Positions 18,105 to 26,851 are shown, numbered from the stretch's first letter. The stretch is DNA of 64,000 nucleotides from UBA12481 sp012523435 (GCA_028686135.1 JAQUCP010000003.1:62001-126000), one strand, 5' to 3'. Notes: a model not told the origin generated them from the sequence alone. A program made the numbers and translations.

Positions 18105-18761
18105 ATGTCACATCTCCTTGCACCCTCACTGCTGGCAGCTGATTTTGGTAATCTCCAGCAAGATATTGAGCTTCTTAACCATAGTGAGGCCGATTGGTTT
18201 CATGTGGATGTGATGGATGGACTCTTTGTCCCCAATTTTTCCATTGGCACCCCGGTCGTTGAGGCGATTCATCGCCATGCTCGCAAGCCGTTGGACATTC
18301 ATCTGATGATTCGAGAGCCAGAGCGATATATTGAGCACTTTATCAAATTGGGAGCCAGTGTGTTGACTATTCATTACGAGGCGTGTAACCATTTACATCG
18401 TGCATTGGGGCAGATCCGGGAGCTTGGAGCTAAAGCCGGGGTTAGTTTGAATCCACACACGCCTGTCGGGTTGCTCGAGAACCTGCTTCACGAAGCCGAC
18501 TTGGTCCTAATCATGTCGGTCAACCCCGGATATGGCGGCCAAAAGTTCATCCCGGCCTCGCTCGGGAAGATCCGCCAGCTCAAAAAGATGAGAGATGATG
18601 CTGGTGCACACTTTCTGATTGAGGTAGATGGGGGTGTTGATACCACCAATGCTCCGTTGCTAGTAGAAGCCGGCACCGATGTGTTGGTTGCGGGAAGCAC
18701 AGTTTTCAAGGCCAATGATCCCGAGGATATGATCAGGATTTTAAAAAGGGCTGGCCGCTGA
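18105..18761 (+). CDS. rpe: ribulose-phosphate 3-epimerase
   Basis: Interconverts ribulose 5-phosphate and xylulose 5-phosphate in the pentose phosphate pathway; a cytoplasmic TIM barrel. Motifs are PSLLAADFGNL with the catalytic Ser/Asp region, WFHVDVMDGLFVPNFSIG holding metal His and Asp, HLMI, TIHYEA, MSVNPGYGGQKF and VDGGV with the second catalytic Asp. Length 218 is normal. It precedes the convergent dehydrogenase gene by 13 bp. The window also carries a transaldolase-type gene for the same pathway. Confidence 0.96.
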   Translation: MSHLLAPSLLAADFGNLQQDIELLNHSEADWFHVDVMDGLFVPNFSIGTPVVEAIHRHARKPLDIHLMIREPERYIEHFIKLGASVLTIHYEACNHLHRALGQIRELGAKAGVSLNPHTPVGLLENLLHEADLVLIMSVNPGYGGQKFIPASLGKIRQLKKMRDDAGAHFLIEVDGGVDTTNAPLLVEAGTDVLVAGSTVFKANDPEDMIRILKRAGR

Positions 18762-18774
18762 TCAGGAATAATCT

Positions 18775-19974
18775 TTACACGATCCAATTGCTTAGGTACT
18801 CAAAAGGGGTGTTGAGTTGTCCGCTTTGCACGATGGTAGCCCGATCGACCACCCGGTTCGGATCATCACCTAGAATACAAGGTAATACACTTTCAATCAA
18901 CACATTAGAAAAGTCCACGGAAGCATCTCGGGGTAGTTCACCCGGGAGGTTATCCACTGCCATGACTGTTATATGATTAGCATTGGAAAAGGCGGGTTTC
19001 TCAACCAGTTGGTATCGGTCGAAGTCATAAAATGGATCGGCGATACTGGACGCTCTAACGGTAGAAGGTGCTGATCCGTTGATATCGCAACTGATATCGG
19101 CAACGACCCGGATTTTAAAATCTAGAGAAGCCATCTCTGCTAGTTCCCACAGCCGTGGGGCGGCCGGATCCCAGAAGTGGGCGGTAATCAGTAAGTCGGT
19201 CGATTGGGTATAGGGTTTGAACGAGGAAACGTACTCCTGTGGGTGGCTGATATAGTGTTTAAAATCGAACTCCCGGTTATCGTGGTGCCTGGCGTAGTTC
19301 CATGGGTCGATTCTACAGGCTGCCGGTGACAGGTCGGGTTTTGCCAGATAGGTTTCAGGATCGGTTATCGGGATATTTAGAAGGGAGAGGGTTTCCAGTG
19401 CGCCCTGGGCGACACGGCCGCCGCCGGTGATCAGGATTCTCAGCGGGCCGGTGGGGAGGTTTTTTAGCAGCTCGTTCATCTCCTGTCGGTCGTAGCACTG
19501 GTGTGCTGGCTTGAGGTTGAAGCGTCCGGTTTTTAACCCCCAGGCTCGCAAGCCGTTATAAGCTCCAACAATTCCGGCCCAGCGACCAAAGGCGATGAGG
19601 CGTTGTCCATCGAGATTGGTCAGGTACTCATAGTCGACCAGGGTAATCTGTTTTGATAGGATTGCCTGGAGCAAGGGTTTATTATAGGGCTGTTTCTTAG
19701 CCACGTGAGCGAAGAAAAGGTATTTCTTTTCAGGGATTAGTGACTTGATATCCACCTCTTTGATTCCGATAAGCAGGTCACAATCGGAGAGATCTTCCTG
19801 CATCGGGACCCCGGCGTGGGCATACTCTTCATCGGCAAAGCACCTGATTTGGCTTGGTTGGGCCACCAGTTCCAGGTTAGGATACTTTTTCATCAAGGAA
19901 GCGGCTTGTTGTGGTGGGAGGGCAACCCGCCGGTCGGGCGGATTCTTGGTTTCGCGGAGCAATCCGATTTTCAT
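18775..19974 (-). CDS. NAD(P)-dependent alanine dehydrogenase / saccharopine dehydrogenase (LYS1-like) family protein
   Basis: About 399 residues. The N-terminus MKIGLLRETKNPPDRRVALPP is the signature of the AlaDH/PNT and lysine-forming saccharopine dehydrogenase superfamily. A nucleotide-binding loop ILITGGGRVAQGALE follows near residue 187. Segments ISCDINGSAPSTVRASSIADP and VDNLPGELPRDAS match the LYS1-like branch rather than classical alanine dehydrogenase. The substrate is thus uncertain; Bacteroidetes do not use the fungal lysine pathway, so a catabolic or amino-acid redox role is possible. The start at 19974 is chosen on the conserved N-terminus; the frame is open a little further upstream. 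Confidence 0.8.
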   Translation of the reverse strand: MKIGLLRETKNPPDRRVALPPQQAASLMKKYPNLELVAQPSQIRCFADEEYAHAGVPMQEDLSDCDLLIGIKEVDIKSLIPEKKYLFFAHVAKKQPYNKPLLQAILSKQITLVDYEYLTNLDGQRLIAFGRWAGIVGAYNGLRAWGLKTGRFNLKPAHQCYDRQEMNELLKNLPTGPLRILITGGGRVAQGALETLSLLNIPITDPETYLAKPDLSPAACRIDPWNYARHHDNREFDFKHYISHPQEYVSSFKPYTQSTDLLITAHFWDPAAPRLWELAEMASLDFKIRVVADISCDINGSAPSTVRASSIADPFYDFDRYQLVEKPAFSNANHITVMAVDNLPGELPRDASVDFSNVLIESVLPCILGDDPNRVVDRATIVQSGQLNTPFEYLSNWIV

Positions 19975-20028
19975 ACGCATCATAAGACAAGTGAACATTG
20001 GAGTCGCTGAAGGTACTAAAAATCTTCG

Positions 20029-20036
20029 TATCTTTG
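20029..20036 (+). promoter_or_regulatory. -7 promoter element of the tmRNA gene
   Basis: TATCTTTG, exact match to TAnnTTTG, 13 bp before the mature 5' end of tmRNA, leaving a few bases for RNase P to remove. Confidence 0.75.
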
Positions 20037-20048
20037 TGGCCGACTACT

Positions 20049-20441
20049 GGGGCTGACCTGGTTTTGACAGCAAGGTGAACTGGTAGGCAAGCATGCCGAG
20101 CGCCGCAATACAGCTCGTAAATCTGGGTTGCAAACAATTAATTGGCGAATCTAATTACGCTCTCGCCGCCTAACGAAGTTTAGTAGTTGGCCTAATCCCG
20201 GTACCAGGTATCGGGACGAGACATCACGCCGGAGGTCAGGCCCTGTTCCATCCGGACATCGTGGTGCTCATCAATACGGGGATAGTCGCTGCCATGCTCC
20301 GATGCCGCGATGAAATTAAGGAGCTAGGGATATGGTAGGCTGCCGGTAACCAGCCATGTCATGAAAACTCAAAATCGGCTAAGCATGTAGAAACCCTATG
20401 GGTTCCTTGTTTGGACGCGGGTTCGATTCCCGCCAGCTCCA
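20049..20441 (+). ncRNA. ssrA: transfer-messenger RNA (tmRNA)
   Basis: Rescues stalled ribosomes and tags the incomplete peptide for degradation. The 5' end GGGGCTGACCTGGTTTTGAC is the classical tmRNA start. GGGGCTG (20049-20055) pairs with CAGCTCC near 20434-20440, forming the acceptor stem, and GGGTTCGATTCCCGCC is the T arm. The tag frame runs 20144-20173 and encodes GESNYALAA then TAA, close to tags known in Bacteroidetes; with the alanine carried by tmRNA the tag is A-GESNYALAA. CCA is not encoded. Its length is about 393 nt. Confidence 0.96.
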
Positions 20442-20490
20442 CGAAGGCTTGTAACGTATTGATCAGCAATTAATTATGATTTTGAAAATT

Positions 20491-20523
20491 GCTGAGACAA
20501 AAGCTGAGACAAGCTTGAGACAA
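20491..20523 (+). repeat. three short direct repeats GCTGAGACAA
   Basis: Copies at 20491-20500 and 20503-20512 are exact; a third at 20513-20523 has one inserted T. They lie 50 bp beyond the tmRNA 3' end, a common integration target, but no integrase is seen. Confidence 0.6.
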
Positions 20524-20623
20524 AATCGGCCAGATGGTCCGCCGTAGGATCGACCAGAATTGCCCGCCAAAGTGGGTAAGAAGTGGTCTGAAAAACTGGA
20601 CAGATCAAGAAGATTTGTTCTAT

Positions 20624-20652
20624 CTGTTACATGTTATCAATCGATGTAACAG
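20624..20652. repeat. 9-bp-arm inverted repeat at the skew switch, candidate terminus site
   Basis: CTGTTACAT (20624-20632) and ATGTAACAG (20644-20652) are perfect inverted copies around 11 bp. The spacing does not match the standard 11-6-11 dif layout. Its coincidence with the change of base skew makes it a candidate recognition site at the chromosome terminus. Confidence 0.45.
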
Positions 20653-20706
20653 GCAAAAAGCATCTCCAACACCTCCATAGCGACTCATCCCGACCTATTA
20701 AACAAA

Positions 20707-20735
20707 GGAGGAGCCGGTTTCACACCAGCTCCTCC
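20707..20735. terminator. G+C-rich hairpin, possible terminator
   Basis: Twelve-base arms (20707-20718 and 20724-20735) with one mismatch and loop TTCAC, followed by a loose T-rich stretch on both strands. It could end the minus-strand YfaP-like gene or tmRNA read-through. Confidence 0.5.
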
Positions 20736-20810
20736 GTCCTTTTCCGGGACCAGGGTCGGGTACCGCACATAAGATCGGACCCGACAGTACCGGCAAATCC
20801 AAATCCCCCC

Positions 20811-22352
20811 CTACTTTTTCATCATCACTGATTTCATCGGATGGCCATCACTGGTGATAACATTGTAACCAATAATCTGCTTGCTGGCATTCACATCGAA
20901 AACATGCCACCAGTCACCACTACCAGTCGTAGGTACGCTATAAGCAGCTAACTGACCACTTTGGCCATAGAAAGTCACCCGGGCATTAGACTGGTCAAAA
21001 CCCACCTCCTCACTAAAGTTCTGAACCCAGATGCTAAAAGCCTGGAAAACATTAACAGTAATGGTCTCCGGACCATTCCCATTTCGATCATCAATGTCCA
21101 ACACAATGAAAGGATCAGCGGTTCCTGAACCCATATTCGACCAGTAAATATGGTCCCCATTAACTGTTTTTAGATGTAAATCAACATCCCGTGGAGTATC
21201 TCCCCATTCTAACACAATCCGGAACTGATTATCAGCCAAGCGCCTAGAAAGAATGAAATCTAGCTCTACAACCTCCCCACCAATCTCTACCTCTTTCTGC
21301 TGGCTTGAAAACCCTTCCTTCTCAGCTGTAGCCTGATAAATACCAGGAGCTACGTAACTAAATGAATACTCACCGGTACTAGTTGAAGTTGCCTGATAAG
21401 TGTTGGTGCCAGTCAGTTTCACCAGAGCTCCATCTATCGGATCACCGGTTTGAGAATCAACCACCTTACCACTCATGCTCCCGCCACCCATATCAATCTG
21501 ATACAGAGAAAACACATCTTTTGATTTTGCAAAAGCACTATTCTCCTCGTAGGGGAAAACCTTGATAAACAACTGTTTATTCGAAATCTCCTCCTCTGTC
21601 ACACCCCAATGATCCATTGCCATTTCAATCAGAGCACCCTTGAGTGTGGCAGGATTCTCACTTGTAATGGCACGCTCCATCTTGTAAGCTCCTGCTGTGG
21701 TGGCTTTCGTCCCACCCGCAGCAAAACTAACCATCACAGATGAAACATTCGCCTTCTGATTCGTCCGGGCCTGAATCAAGTCGGTAATTTCAGCAAAGCT
21801 TTTGCTGGATTGATTAAAATCCTCAACCTGCTTAACACTCCCACCCAGATAAAACTCATCAACCTTGTACACATTGTTGATGTTCCCAAAACTGGAACGG
21901 GAACTCGAAATCGTGGCCATCTTAACTTCCCCAGCAATCGAAATCTTGTTTGTAGAGTCCGCATAACTGAAGCTATTAAAATAACCCCCTAGCTCTTCAG
22001 GAGTCCCTATAAACAGGGCCGACTTCTGCTTACCATCACCATCATTGAGAAAAATGAGCGATTTTCCGGCATTCTCAGCATAGGTAACATCCATACCAGG
22101 TAATCTCTTTCCATTTTCATTGGTTACGGATAAAGCATAGGAGACATCCTTTAGGCTGCCTCCACTCACCATACTAGTCTGAATCTCCGTCTGACCCAGG
22201 AGACCAGTCCTGCCCTGAACTGCTTCACCATTGTAATCCATGCTTTTGTTAAAAAGCTGACTATCTTCGATATATTCCGTACACGAGACCACAAATAGCA
22301 TCAGTCCAATTAGAATAACCGGGATAGACCTGCGATAAAATTTTGGTACCAT
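20811..22352 (-). CDS. lipoprotein with carboxypeptidase-regulatory-like domain and C-terminal YfaP/DUF2135-like domain
   Basis: About 513 residues. The chosen ATG at 22352 gives a signal peptide with the lipobox FVVSC, so the protein is probably anchored in the outer membrane. The N-terminal half has no family I recognise. Residues about 293-370 form an Ig-like carboxypeptidase-regulatory domain (SGKVVDSQTGDPIDGALVKL). The C-terminal part, from about 378, has LEWGDTPRDVDLHL and an IDDRNGNGPET segment, as in YfaP/DUF2135 proteins, which may bind calcium or polysaccharide. A minus-strand promoter element lies at 22424-22431. Function unknown; a surface or adhesion role is inference. Confidence 0.78.
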   Translation of the reverse strand: MVPKFYRRSIPVILIGLMLFVVSCTEYIEDSQLFNKSMDYNGEAVQGRTGLLGQTEIQTSMVSGGSLKDVSYALSVTNENGKRLPGMDVTYAENAGKSLIFLNDGDGKQKSALFIGTPEELGGYFNSFSYADSTNKISIAGEVKMATISSSRSSFGNINNVYKVDEFYLGGSVKQVEDFNQSSKSFAEITDLIQARTNQKANVSSVMVSFAAGGTKATTAGAYKMERAITSENPATLKGALIEMAMDHWGVTEEEISNKQLFIKVFPYEENSAFAKSKDVFSLYQIDMGGGSMSGKVVDSQTGDPIDGALVKLTGTNTYQATSTSTGEYSFSYVAPGIYQATAEKEGFSSQQKEVEIGGEVVELDFILSRRLADNQFRIVLEWGDTPRDVDLHLKTVNGDHIYWSNMGSGTADPFIVLDIDDRNGNGPETITVNVFQAFSIWVQNFSEEVGFDQSNARVTFYGQSGQLAAYSVPTTGSGDWWHVFDVNASKQIIGYNVITSDGHPMKSVMMKK

Positions 22353-22423
22353 AGATATAATTATTAGGTATTTAACTTCAAACTTATTGTGAAAATTCCG
22401 CCAAAGAATCATCCAATCTGACT

Positions 22424-22431
22424 CAAAGATA
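22424..22431 (-). promoter_or_regulatory. -7 promoter element of the YfaP-like lipoprotein gene
   Basis: Minus-strand TATCTTTG, exact TAnnTTTG match, about 70 bp upstream of the chosen ATG. Confidence 0.65.
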
Positions 22432-22613
22432 TGAATTTTGATAATCTGTACGCTCCTTATCAGGAAATCCAGGTATTTATTTTTCTTGCTCCTCAGTCAA
22501 TTAGCGCTATCAAGCCATCTTGCATCTTCCGCTGAAAAGTTTTCACCGCTTCAAGTTTTATCCAAAACCATTTATCAATACCTTCAGCCCTTCAATTTCT
22601 GAATCTTTTTTCG

Positions 22614-23870
22614 ATGAAAACCCAAATCTCGTTCACCTGCCTGCTAATCCTCCTGGCGGCAACCCTGCCCCTTCACAGCCAGGAAACCTCTATCTATGAA
22701 TGGCGTGGAATCGACCGCCTCGGAATTTATCCAGATCAAAACCTGCTTAAAGCATGGCCAGAAGAGGGCCCTGCTCTGGTTTGGGAGTATGAGGGAGTCG
22801 GTAACGGTTACGGATCACCAGTCTTTACCCCTGATAATAAATTATACATCATGGGCGAAGCCGATAGCCTGGCCTGGCTCATCGTTCTGGATCATAATGG
22901 CCAGTTCTTATGGAAGAAAGATTTTGGAAATGAATGGGTTAAAAACTACAATGGGGCTAGGTGCGCACCAACGGTTGCCGGTAACGAAGTCTATGTCACC
23001 TCCGGCATGGGAACGATCTTTTGCTTTAATCGACATAATGGAGAAAAACTCTGGTCGATCGATATGGTCAACGACCTGGGTGGCGAGTTTCCACTCTACG
23101 GTTTCTCCGAAGCTGTTGCTATTGAAGGCAACCGGATGTTCTGCACCCCAGGAGGTCCCGTTCATAACGTGGTAGCCTTAAACCGTTTCACGGGCGAATT
23201 GATCTGGAGCAATCCTGGCAAAGGCGAACGATCCGCATACCACCAGCCTAAAGTGATTACTGTGGGAGATCGATCAATCCTAGTCACCTTCACCGCCTAC
23301 ACTATGCTCGGTCTCGATACCAACACCGGCGATCTGCTCTGGGTCCACGATCAGGAAAACATCCCACCCGAAGAAAGAAAACCCGGTAGCGGAGATACCC
23401 ACTCCAATTCTATCTTATATGAAGATGGATTTATTACCTATGTTGAAGGAGACGGCAACTGCACAGTCAAGCTGGCCTTGTCGCCTGATGGCAGTACCAT
23501 TACCGATGTTTGGCGCAACACGGATTTCGATAGCTACATGGGAGGCTTTATCAAACTGGGCGACTGGATGTACGGATGCGGCTCAGCAAAACCAGCCCTC
23601 AGAAGCTTAAACACACAGACCGGCGAAATCGGCAGCGAATTGAAAACCGCTAGCGGCAACATCATCTCAGCTGATGGAATGCTCTACTATTACAATTTCC
23701 GCGGCGAAGTGCTCTTGATCAAACCAGATGGCCCCAACATGGAACTAATCAGCAAGTTTCGCATAACTAAAGGACAGAAAGAACACTTCGCCCACCCGGT
23801 TATTCACAACGGTTTACTGATTATCCGTCACGGAGATGTTTTACAAGCCTATCAGATTACACGATCCTGA
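22614..23870 (+). CDS. exported PQQ-like beta-propeller protein
   Basis: A 418-residue protein with an N-terminal signal peptide (cut probably after LPLHSQ, no lipobox) and a series of PQQ-like repeats such as LDHNGQFLWKKDF, FNRHNGEKLWSIDM, LNRFTGELIWSN and LDTNTGDLLWVHD. The repeats should build an eight-bladed propeller similar to BamB or to quinoprotein dehydrogenases, but catalytic residues for PQQ are not evident. It is probably periplasmic or outer-membrane associated. The role is unknown; it stands 48 bp before the histidine-rich gene, which has its own promoter element. Confidence 0.82.
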   Translation: MKTQISFTCLLILLAATLPLHSQETSIYEWRGIDRLGIYPDQNLLKAWPEEGPALVWEYEGVGNGYGSPVFTPDNKLYIMGEADSLAWLIVLDHNGQFLWKKDFGNEWVKNYNGARCAPTVAGNEVYVTSGMGTIFCFNRHNGEKLWSIDMVNDLGGEFPLYGFSEAVAIEGNRMFCTPGGPVHNVVALNRFTGELIWSNPGKGERSAYHQPKVITVGDRSILVTFTAYTMLGLDTNTGDLLWVHDQENIPPEERKPGSGDTHSNSILYEDGFITYVEGDGNCTVKLALSPDGSTITDVWRNTDFDSYMGGFIKLGDWMYGCGSAKPALRSLNTQTGEIGSELKTASGNIISADGMLYYYNFRGEVLLIKPDGPNMELISKFRITKGQKEHFAHPVIHNGLLIIRHGDVLQAYQITRS

Positions 23871-23903
23871 TGTTGTAAAACATCTCAAGATTCAAAAAAA
23901 CAC

Positions 23904-23911
23904 TAATTTTG
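23904..23911 (+). promoter_or_regulatory. -7 promoter element before the histidine-rich gene
   Basis: TAATTTTG matches TAnnTTTG. The transcript would begin close to the GTG at 23919, so the message would be leaderless or nearly so. Confidence 0.55.
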
Positions 23912-23918
23912 CCCCTTC

Positions 23919-24287
23919 GTGATAAGTATCGGGCACAAAATACTGACGTTAGCAACTACCATCTTGTTGCTCAATCTGATGGGTCTCCGGATCTCCAACC
24001 AGATTCTCTTCGTGCACACCCACTGCCTGGAAGACGGTAGCCGCGTAACTCACGCTCACCCCTATGATAAGTCAGCCGAAAATGACCCGCTCACAAGCCA
24101 TCACCATTCAAAAAAATCCCTGCTGCTCTTTTCGCAAGGAAATGACCTGGTTGTTGAAAAACCAAATATCACGGTAGAAGCACCTTGCTTCATAACCGAA
24201 TCAAAACTTACGGCCTGCGCTTCAACAGTCCCCAAAGGTTGGACCCATACCCTCCCCGGAAGATCTCCGCCAACCCTTCCATCTTAA
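23919..24287 (+). CDS. small exported histidine-rich protein, partner of the TonB receptor
   Basis: A 122-residue protein read from a GTG start. One hydrophobic segment (LTLATTILLLNLMGL) acts as signal or anchor, then come clustered histidines: VHTHCLEDGSRVTHAHPYDK and TSHHHSKKS. The pattern H-x-H, HAHP and HHH in a short exported protein just upstream of a TonB receptor recurs in Bacteroidetes. The histidines suggest binding of a transition metal such as zinc; this is inference. The receptor gene follows 96 bp downstream on the same strand, so co-expression is likely. Start choice is uncertain because the promoter element ends only 7 bp before it. Confidence 0.65.
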   Translation: MISIGHKILTLATTILLLNLMGLRISNQILFVHTHCLEDGSRVTHAHPYDKSAENDPLTSHHHSKKSLLLFSQGNDLVVEKPNITVEAPCFITESKLTACASTVPKGWTHTLPGRSPPTLPS

Positions 24288-24383
24288 TAACATGAAAAAC
24301 AACGAGATAGATCAATAAAACCTCGATCACCTGCTGTTTTCAAAACCATTTCACAACCAAAGTTCTGTATTTGACTTTCCTTT

Positions 24384-26759
24384 ATGAAAAAATATTTTCC
24401 ACTCCTAATTTTCCTTATCGCACTTTCCCCTACCCTCCCCGCTCAAAAAGCTCCTACTGATGCCAATATCATCGGCCATGTAATTGACGAAGACGGTAAC
24501 CATATTCCCTTTGCTACCATTGCCATTCTCGGCTCTGCCATTGGAACAACTTCAGATGCCAGCGGACACTTCCAGCTAATCAATCTGGAACCTGGAACCA
24601 TTGTGGCCCGAGCTCAGTTTCTAGGTTATAAACCGAAAGAACAAGTAATCGAAGTGAAACTGAATCAAACTCTTGAAGTGAACTTTATTCTCCAGGAGGA
24701 CTTGCTCGGCTTGGAGGAAGTAGTGGTTACTGGCGACCGAAATGAAACTAACAGGACAGAAGCCACGACACTGGTTAACCGACTGTCCCCAAAGCTGTTC
24801 AAAGCAACTCAATCCATCACACTGAGTGAAGGCCTCGACTTTTGCCCAGGGCTAAGACTGGAAAATAACTGCCAGAACTGCGGGTTTACTCAGGTTCGAA
24901 TGAACGGAATGGAAGGCCGATATGCCCAGATACTAATTAACAGCAGGCCCATCTTCAGCGGATTGGCCGGAGTTTACGGGCTGGAACTGATCCCTGCTAA
25001 CATGATCGACCGCGTGGAAGTGATACGAGGAGGCGGATCAGCCCTCTATGGCTCCAATGCCATCGCCGGAACAATTAATATCATCCTGAACGACCCGGTA
25101 AAAAACACATTTGAGTTTGGAGCTAACAGTGGAGTCATGGGCCTTGGAATAACAGGTGCTACCCCGGCCAGCGATCATAGCATCAACGCTAACGCCTCCC
25201 TGATTACCGAAGATAGTAAAAGCGGACTTTCACTCTATGGCTTCAGTCGCTGGAAACAACCTTTTGATGCAAATTCAGACGGATTCTCCGAACTCTCGCT
25301 TACTCAAAATACTACATTTGGAACCCGCCTGTTCCATCGATTCAACACTAGATCTAAATTGACCGCCGACTTTTTTAATATCCGCGAAAATCGACGGGGC
25401 GGGAATCAATTCGATGAACTGCCCCACCTCTCCGGAATTACAGAGGGAGTGGAACATGCCGTCACTACCGGCGCAATCTCCTTCGATCAGTTTTTTAGAG
25501 AAAAAGACCGCCTCTCAATCTTTGCATCCGGACAACAGGTTATTCGCGACTCATACTATGGTGCCAATCAATCACTTAAAGATTACGGTAAGACTCAGGA
25601 CCTGGCATTCTCAATCGGTACCCAATACAACACATTTTTTAAATCCGGCTCCCTGGTAGCCGGATTAGAGCACAATGGCGCTAACTTGAATGATGCCAAA
25701 ATGGGCTACCAAGACTTGGAAAACATTGTCATCAACCCTGATGGAAGTTTCGAAATCCCAATCATTAGCTCCCGAGTCGTCGCCGATCAGGCGTTGCATA
25801 CAACCGGATTCTATGCCCAATACGAACACGTCTGGGGTAGGTTGAATGCCACAGCCGGCTTGCGTTATGACCATTACACCATTATCGATCATGCAAGAGA
25901 AGGCTCTCGGAAATCCGGCAATGTCCTGAGCCCCAGAGTTACCATGAAATACGACCTGCTCCAATACCTCCAGGCTAGAATCAGCTATTCCCAGGGATAC
26001 CGGGCTCCCCAAATATTCGACGAAGATCTGCATATCGAAACTTCCGGAGCTAGGCGGGTTATCCATATCAATAGTCCCGACCTGCACCAGGAAACTAGCC
26101 ACAGCCTCATGGCTTCGCTGGATTTCAACCACCAGATCGGAAAAACTCAGGTGGGATTCCTCATAGAAGGATTCTATACCAGACTCACCGATGCCTTTGT
26201 TAACGAAATCGGCAATCCGGATGAATCCGGTGTGGTGATCTACCGCAGAGTTAACGCCGACGGCGGAGCCAGTGTCGGAGGAGCCAACCTAGAACTTACT
26301 ATCGTTCCTTCCAGAAAACTCTACCTTAAAAGCGGATTCACTTGGCAACAGAGTCGTTACGATGAACCTCAGGAGTTTGATGAAAAACGATTCTTCCGCA
26401 CCCCTAATGACTACGGATACCTGATGATTGACTGGAAGCCTAATAAAAAAATAAGCTTTTCAACAACAGCCAATTACACAGGGAAAATGCTGGTTCCATA
26501 CTTTGGCCCCGAAGCTTCGAATACCAAAATCGGCGAACTACGTGAGTCGGGCCGCTTTTTTGACCTTGGATTCAAGTTCGGATACACAGTCGTTCTCAAT
26601 GGATCATCTGTGCAGTTTTTTGCTGGGCTAAAAAACCTTTTTAACTCTTATCAGAAAGACTTCGACCGTGGCATTTCCCGCGACCCGGGATACCTGTACG
26701 GACCGAATAACCCTCGATCAGTTTATGCCGGCCTTCGATTCGGCAACTTTTTGAATTAA
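24384..26759 (+). CDS. TonB-dependent outer-membrane receptor with CQNCG plug motif
   Basis: A 791-residue active transporter. After a signal peptide (cut near SPTLPAQ) come a carboxypeptidase-regulatory-like domain (about 27-105), a TonB-box-like stretch EEVVVTGDR (about 112-120), a plug (about 130-240) with ENNCQNCGFTQVRMNGMEGR and RVEVIRGGGSALYGSNAIAG, and a 22-strand barrel to the C-terminal aromatic residues. It also has YRAP and NSPDL segments similar to motifs of BtuB- and haem-type receptors. The ligand is not certain; the histidine-rich neighbour points to a metal or metal complex. It is not a SusC, as no SusD gene follows. Confidence 0.9.
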   Translation: MKKYFPLLIFLIALSPTLPAQKAPTDANIIGHVIDEDGNHIPFATIAILGSAIGTTSDASGHFQLINLEPGTIVARAQFLGYKPKEQVIEVKLNQTLEVNFILQEDLLGLEEVVVTGDRNETNRTEATTLVNRLSPKLFKATQSITLSEGLDFCPGLRLENNCQNCGFTQVRMNGMEGRYAQILINSRPIFSGLAGVYGLELIPANMIDRVEVIRGGGSALYGSNAIAGTINIILNDPVKNTFEFGANSGVMGLGITGATPASDHSINANASLITEDSKSGLSLYGFSRWKQPFDANSDGFSELSLTQNTTFGTRLFHRFNTRSKLTADFFNIRENRRGGNQFDELPHLSGITEGVEHAVTTGAISFDQFFREKDRLSIFASGQQVIRDSYYGANQSLKDYGKTQDLAFSIGTQYNTFFKSGSLVAGLEHNGANLNDAKMGYQDLENIVINPDGSFEIPIISSRVVADQALHTTGFYAQYEHVWGRLNATAGLRYDHYTIIDHAREGSRKSGNVLSPRVTMKYDLLQYLQARISYSQGYRAPQIFDEDLHIETSGARRVIHINSPDLHQETSHSLMASLDFNHQIGKTQVGFLIEGFYTRLTDAFVNEIGNPDESGVVIYRRVNADGGASVGGANLELTIVPSRKLYLKSGFTWQQSRYDEPQEFDEKRFFRTPNDYGYLMIDWKPNKKISFSTTANYTGKMLVPYFGPEASNTKIGELRESGRFFDLGFKFGYTVVLNGSSVQFFAGLKNLFNSYQKDFDRGISRDPGYLYGPNNPRSVYAGLRFGNFLN

Positions 26760-26851
26760 AACCCTTGATTTAAAACCAGGATCCAGCCTCCTGGCCCTGC
26801 CTCAGGTATCGATTATCCAATTCCCCATTAGCCAAGGCAATCCCGATTTCG

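Larger units (their letters stand above)
20442..20810. other. intergenic region after tmRNA, with a skew switch and two dyads
   Basis: No gene recognised. From left to right it holds a dyad CAGCAATT/AATTGCTG (20464-20494), three short direct repeats of GCTGAGACAA (20491-20523), a 9-bp-arm dyad at 20624-20652 and a G+C-rich hairpin at 20707-20735. Base skew on the + strand changes sign inside it. One frame is open for part of the way but has no similarity I recognise. Confidence 0.7.

Noticed and set aside
20624..20652. Canonical dif site
   Set aside because: The dyad has 9-bp arms with an 11-bp spacer, not the 11-6-11 pattern; it is reported only as a candidate terminus-associated dyad.
20461..20660. 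Possible integrase remnant or att site after tmRNA
   Set aside because: tmRNA ends are common integration sites, and short direct repeats occur, but no integrase motif (R-H-R-Y) or duplicated tmRNA end is seen.
24384..26759. SusC-type polysaccharide receptor
   Set aside because: No SusD gene follows, and the plug and size fit the BtuB/haem/metal receptor branch.
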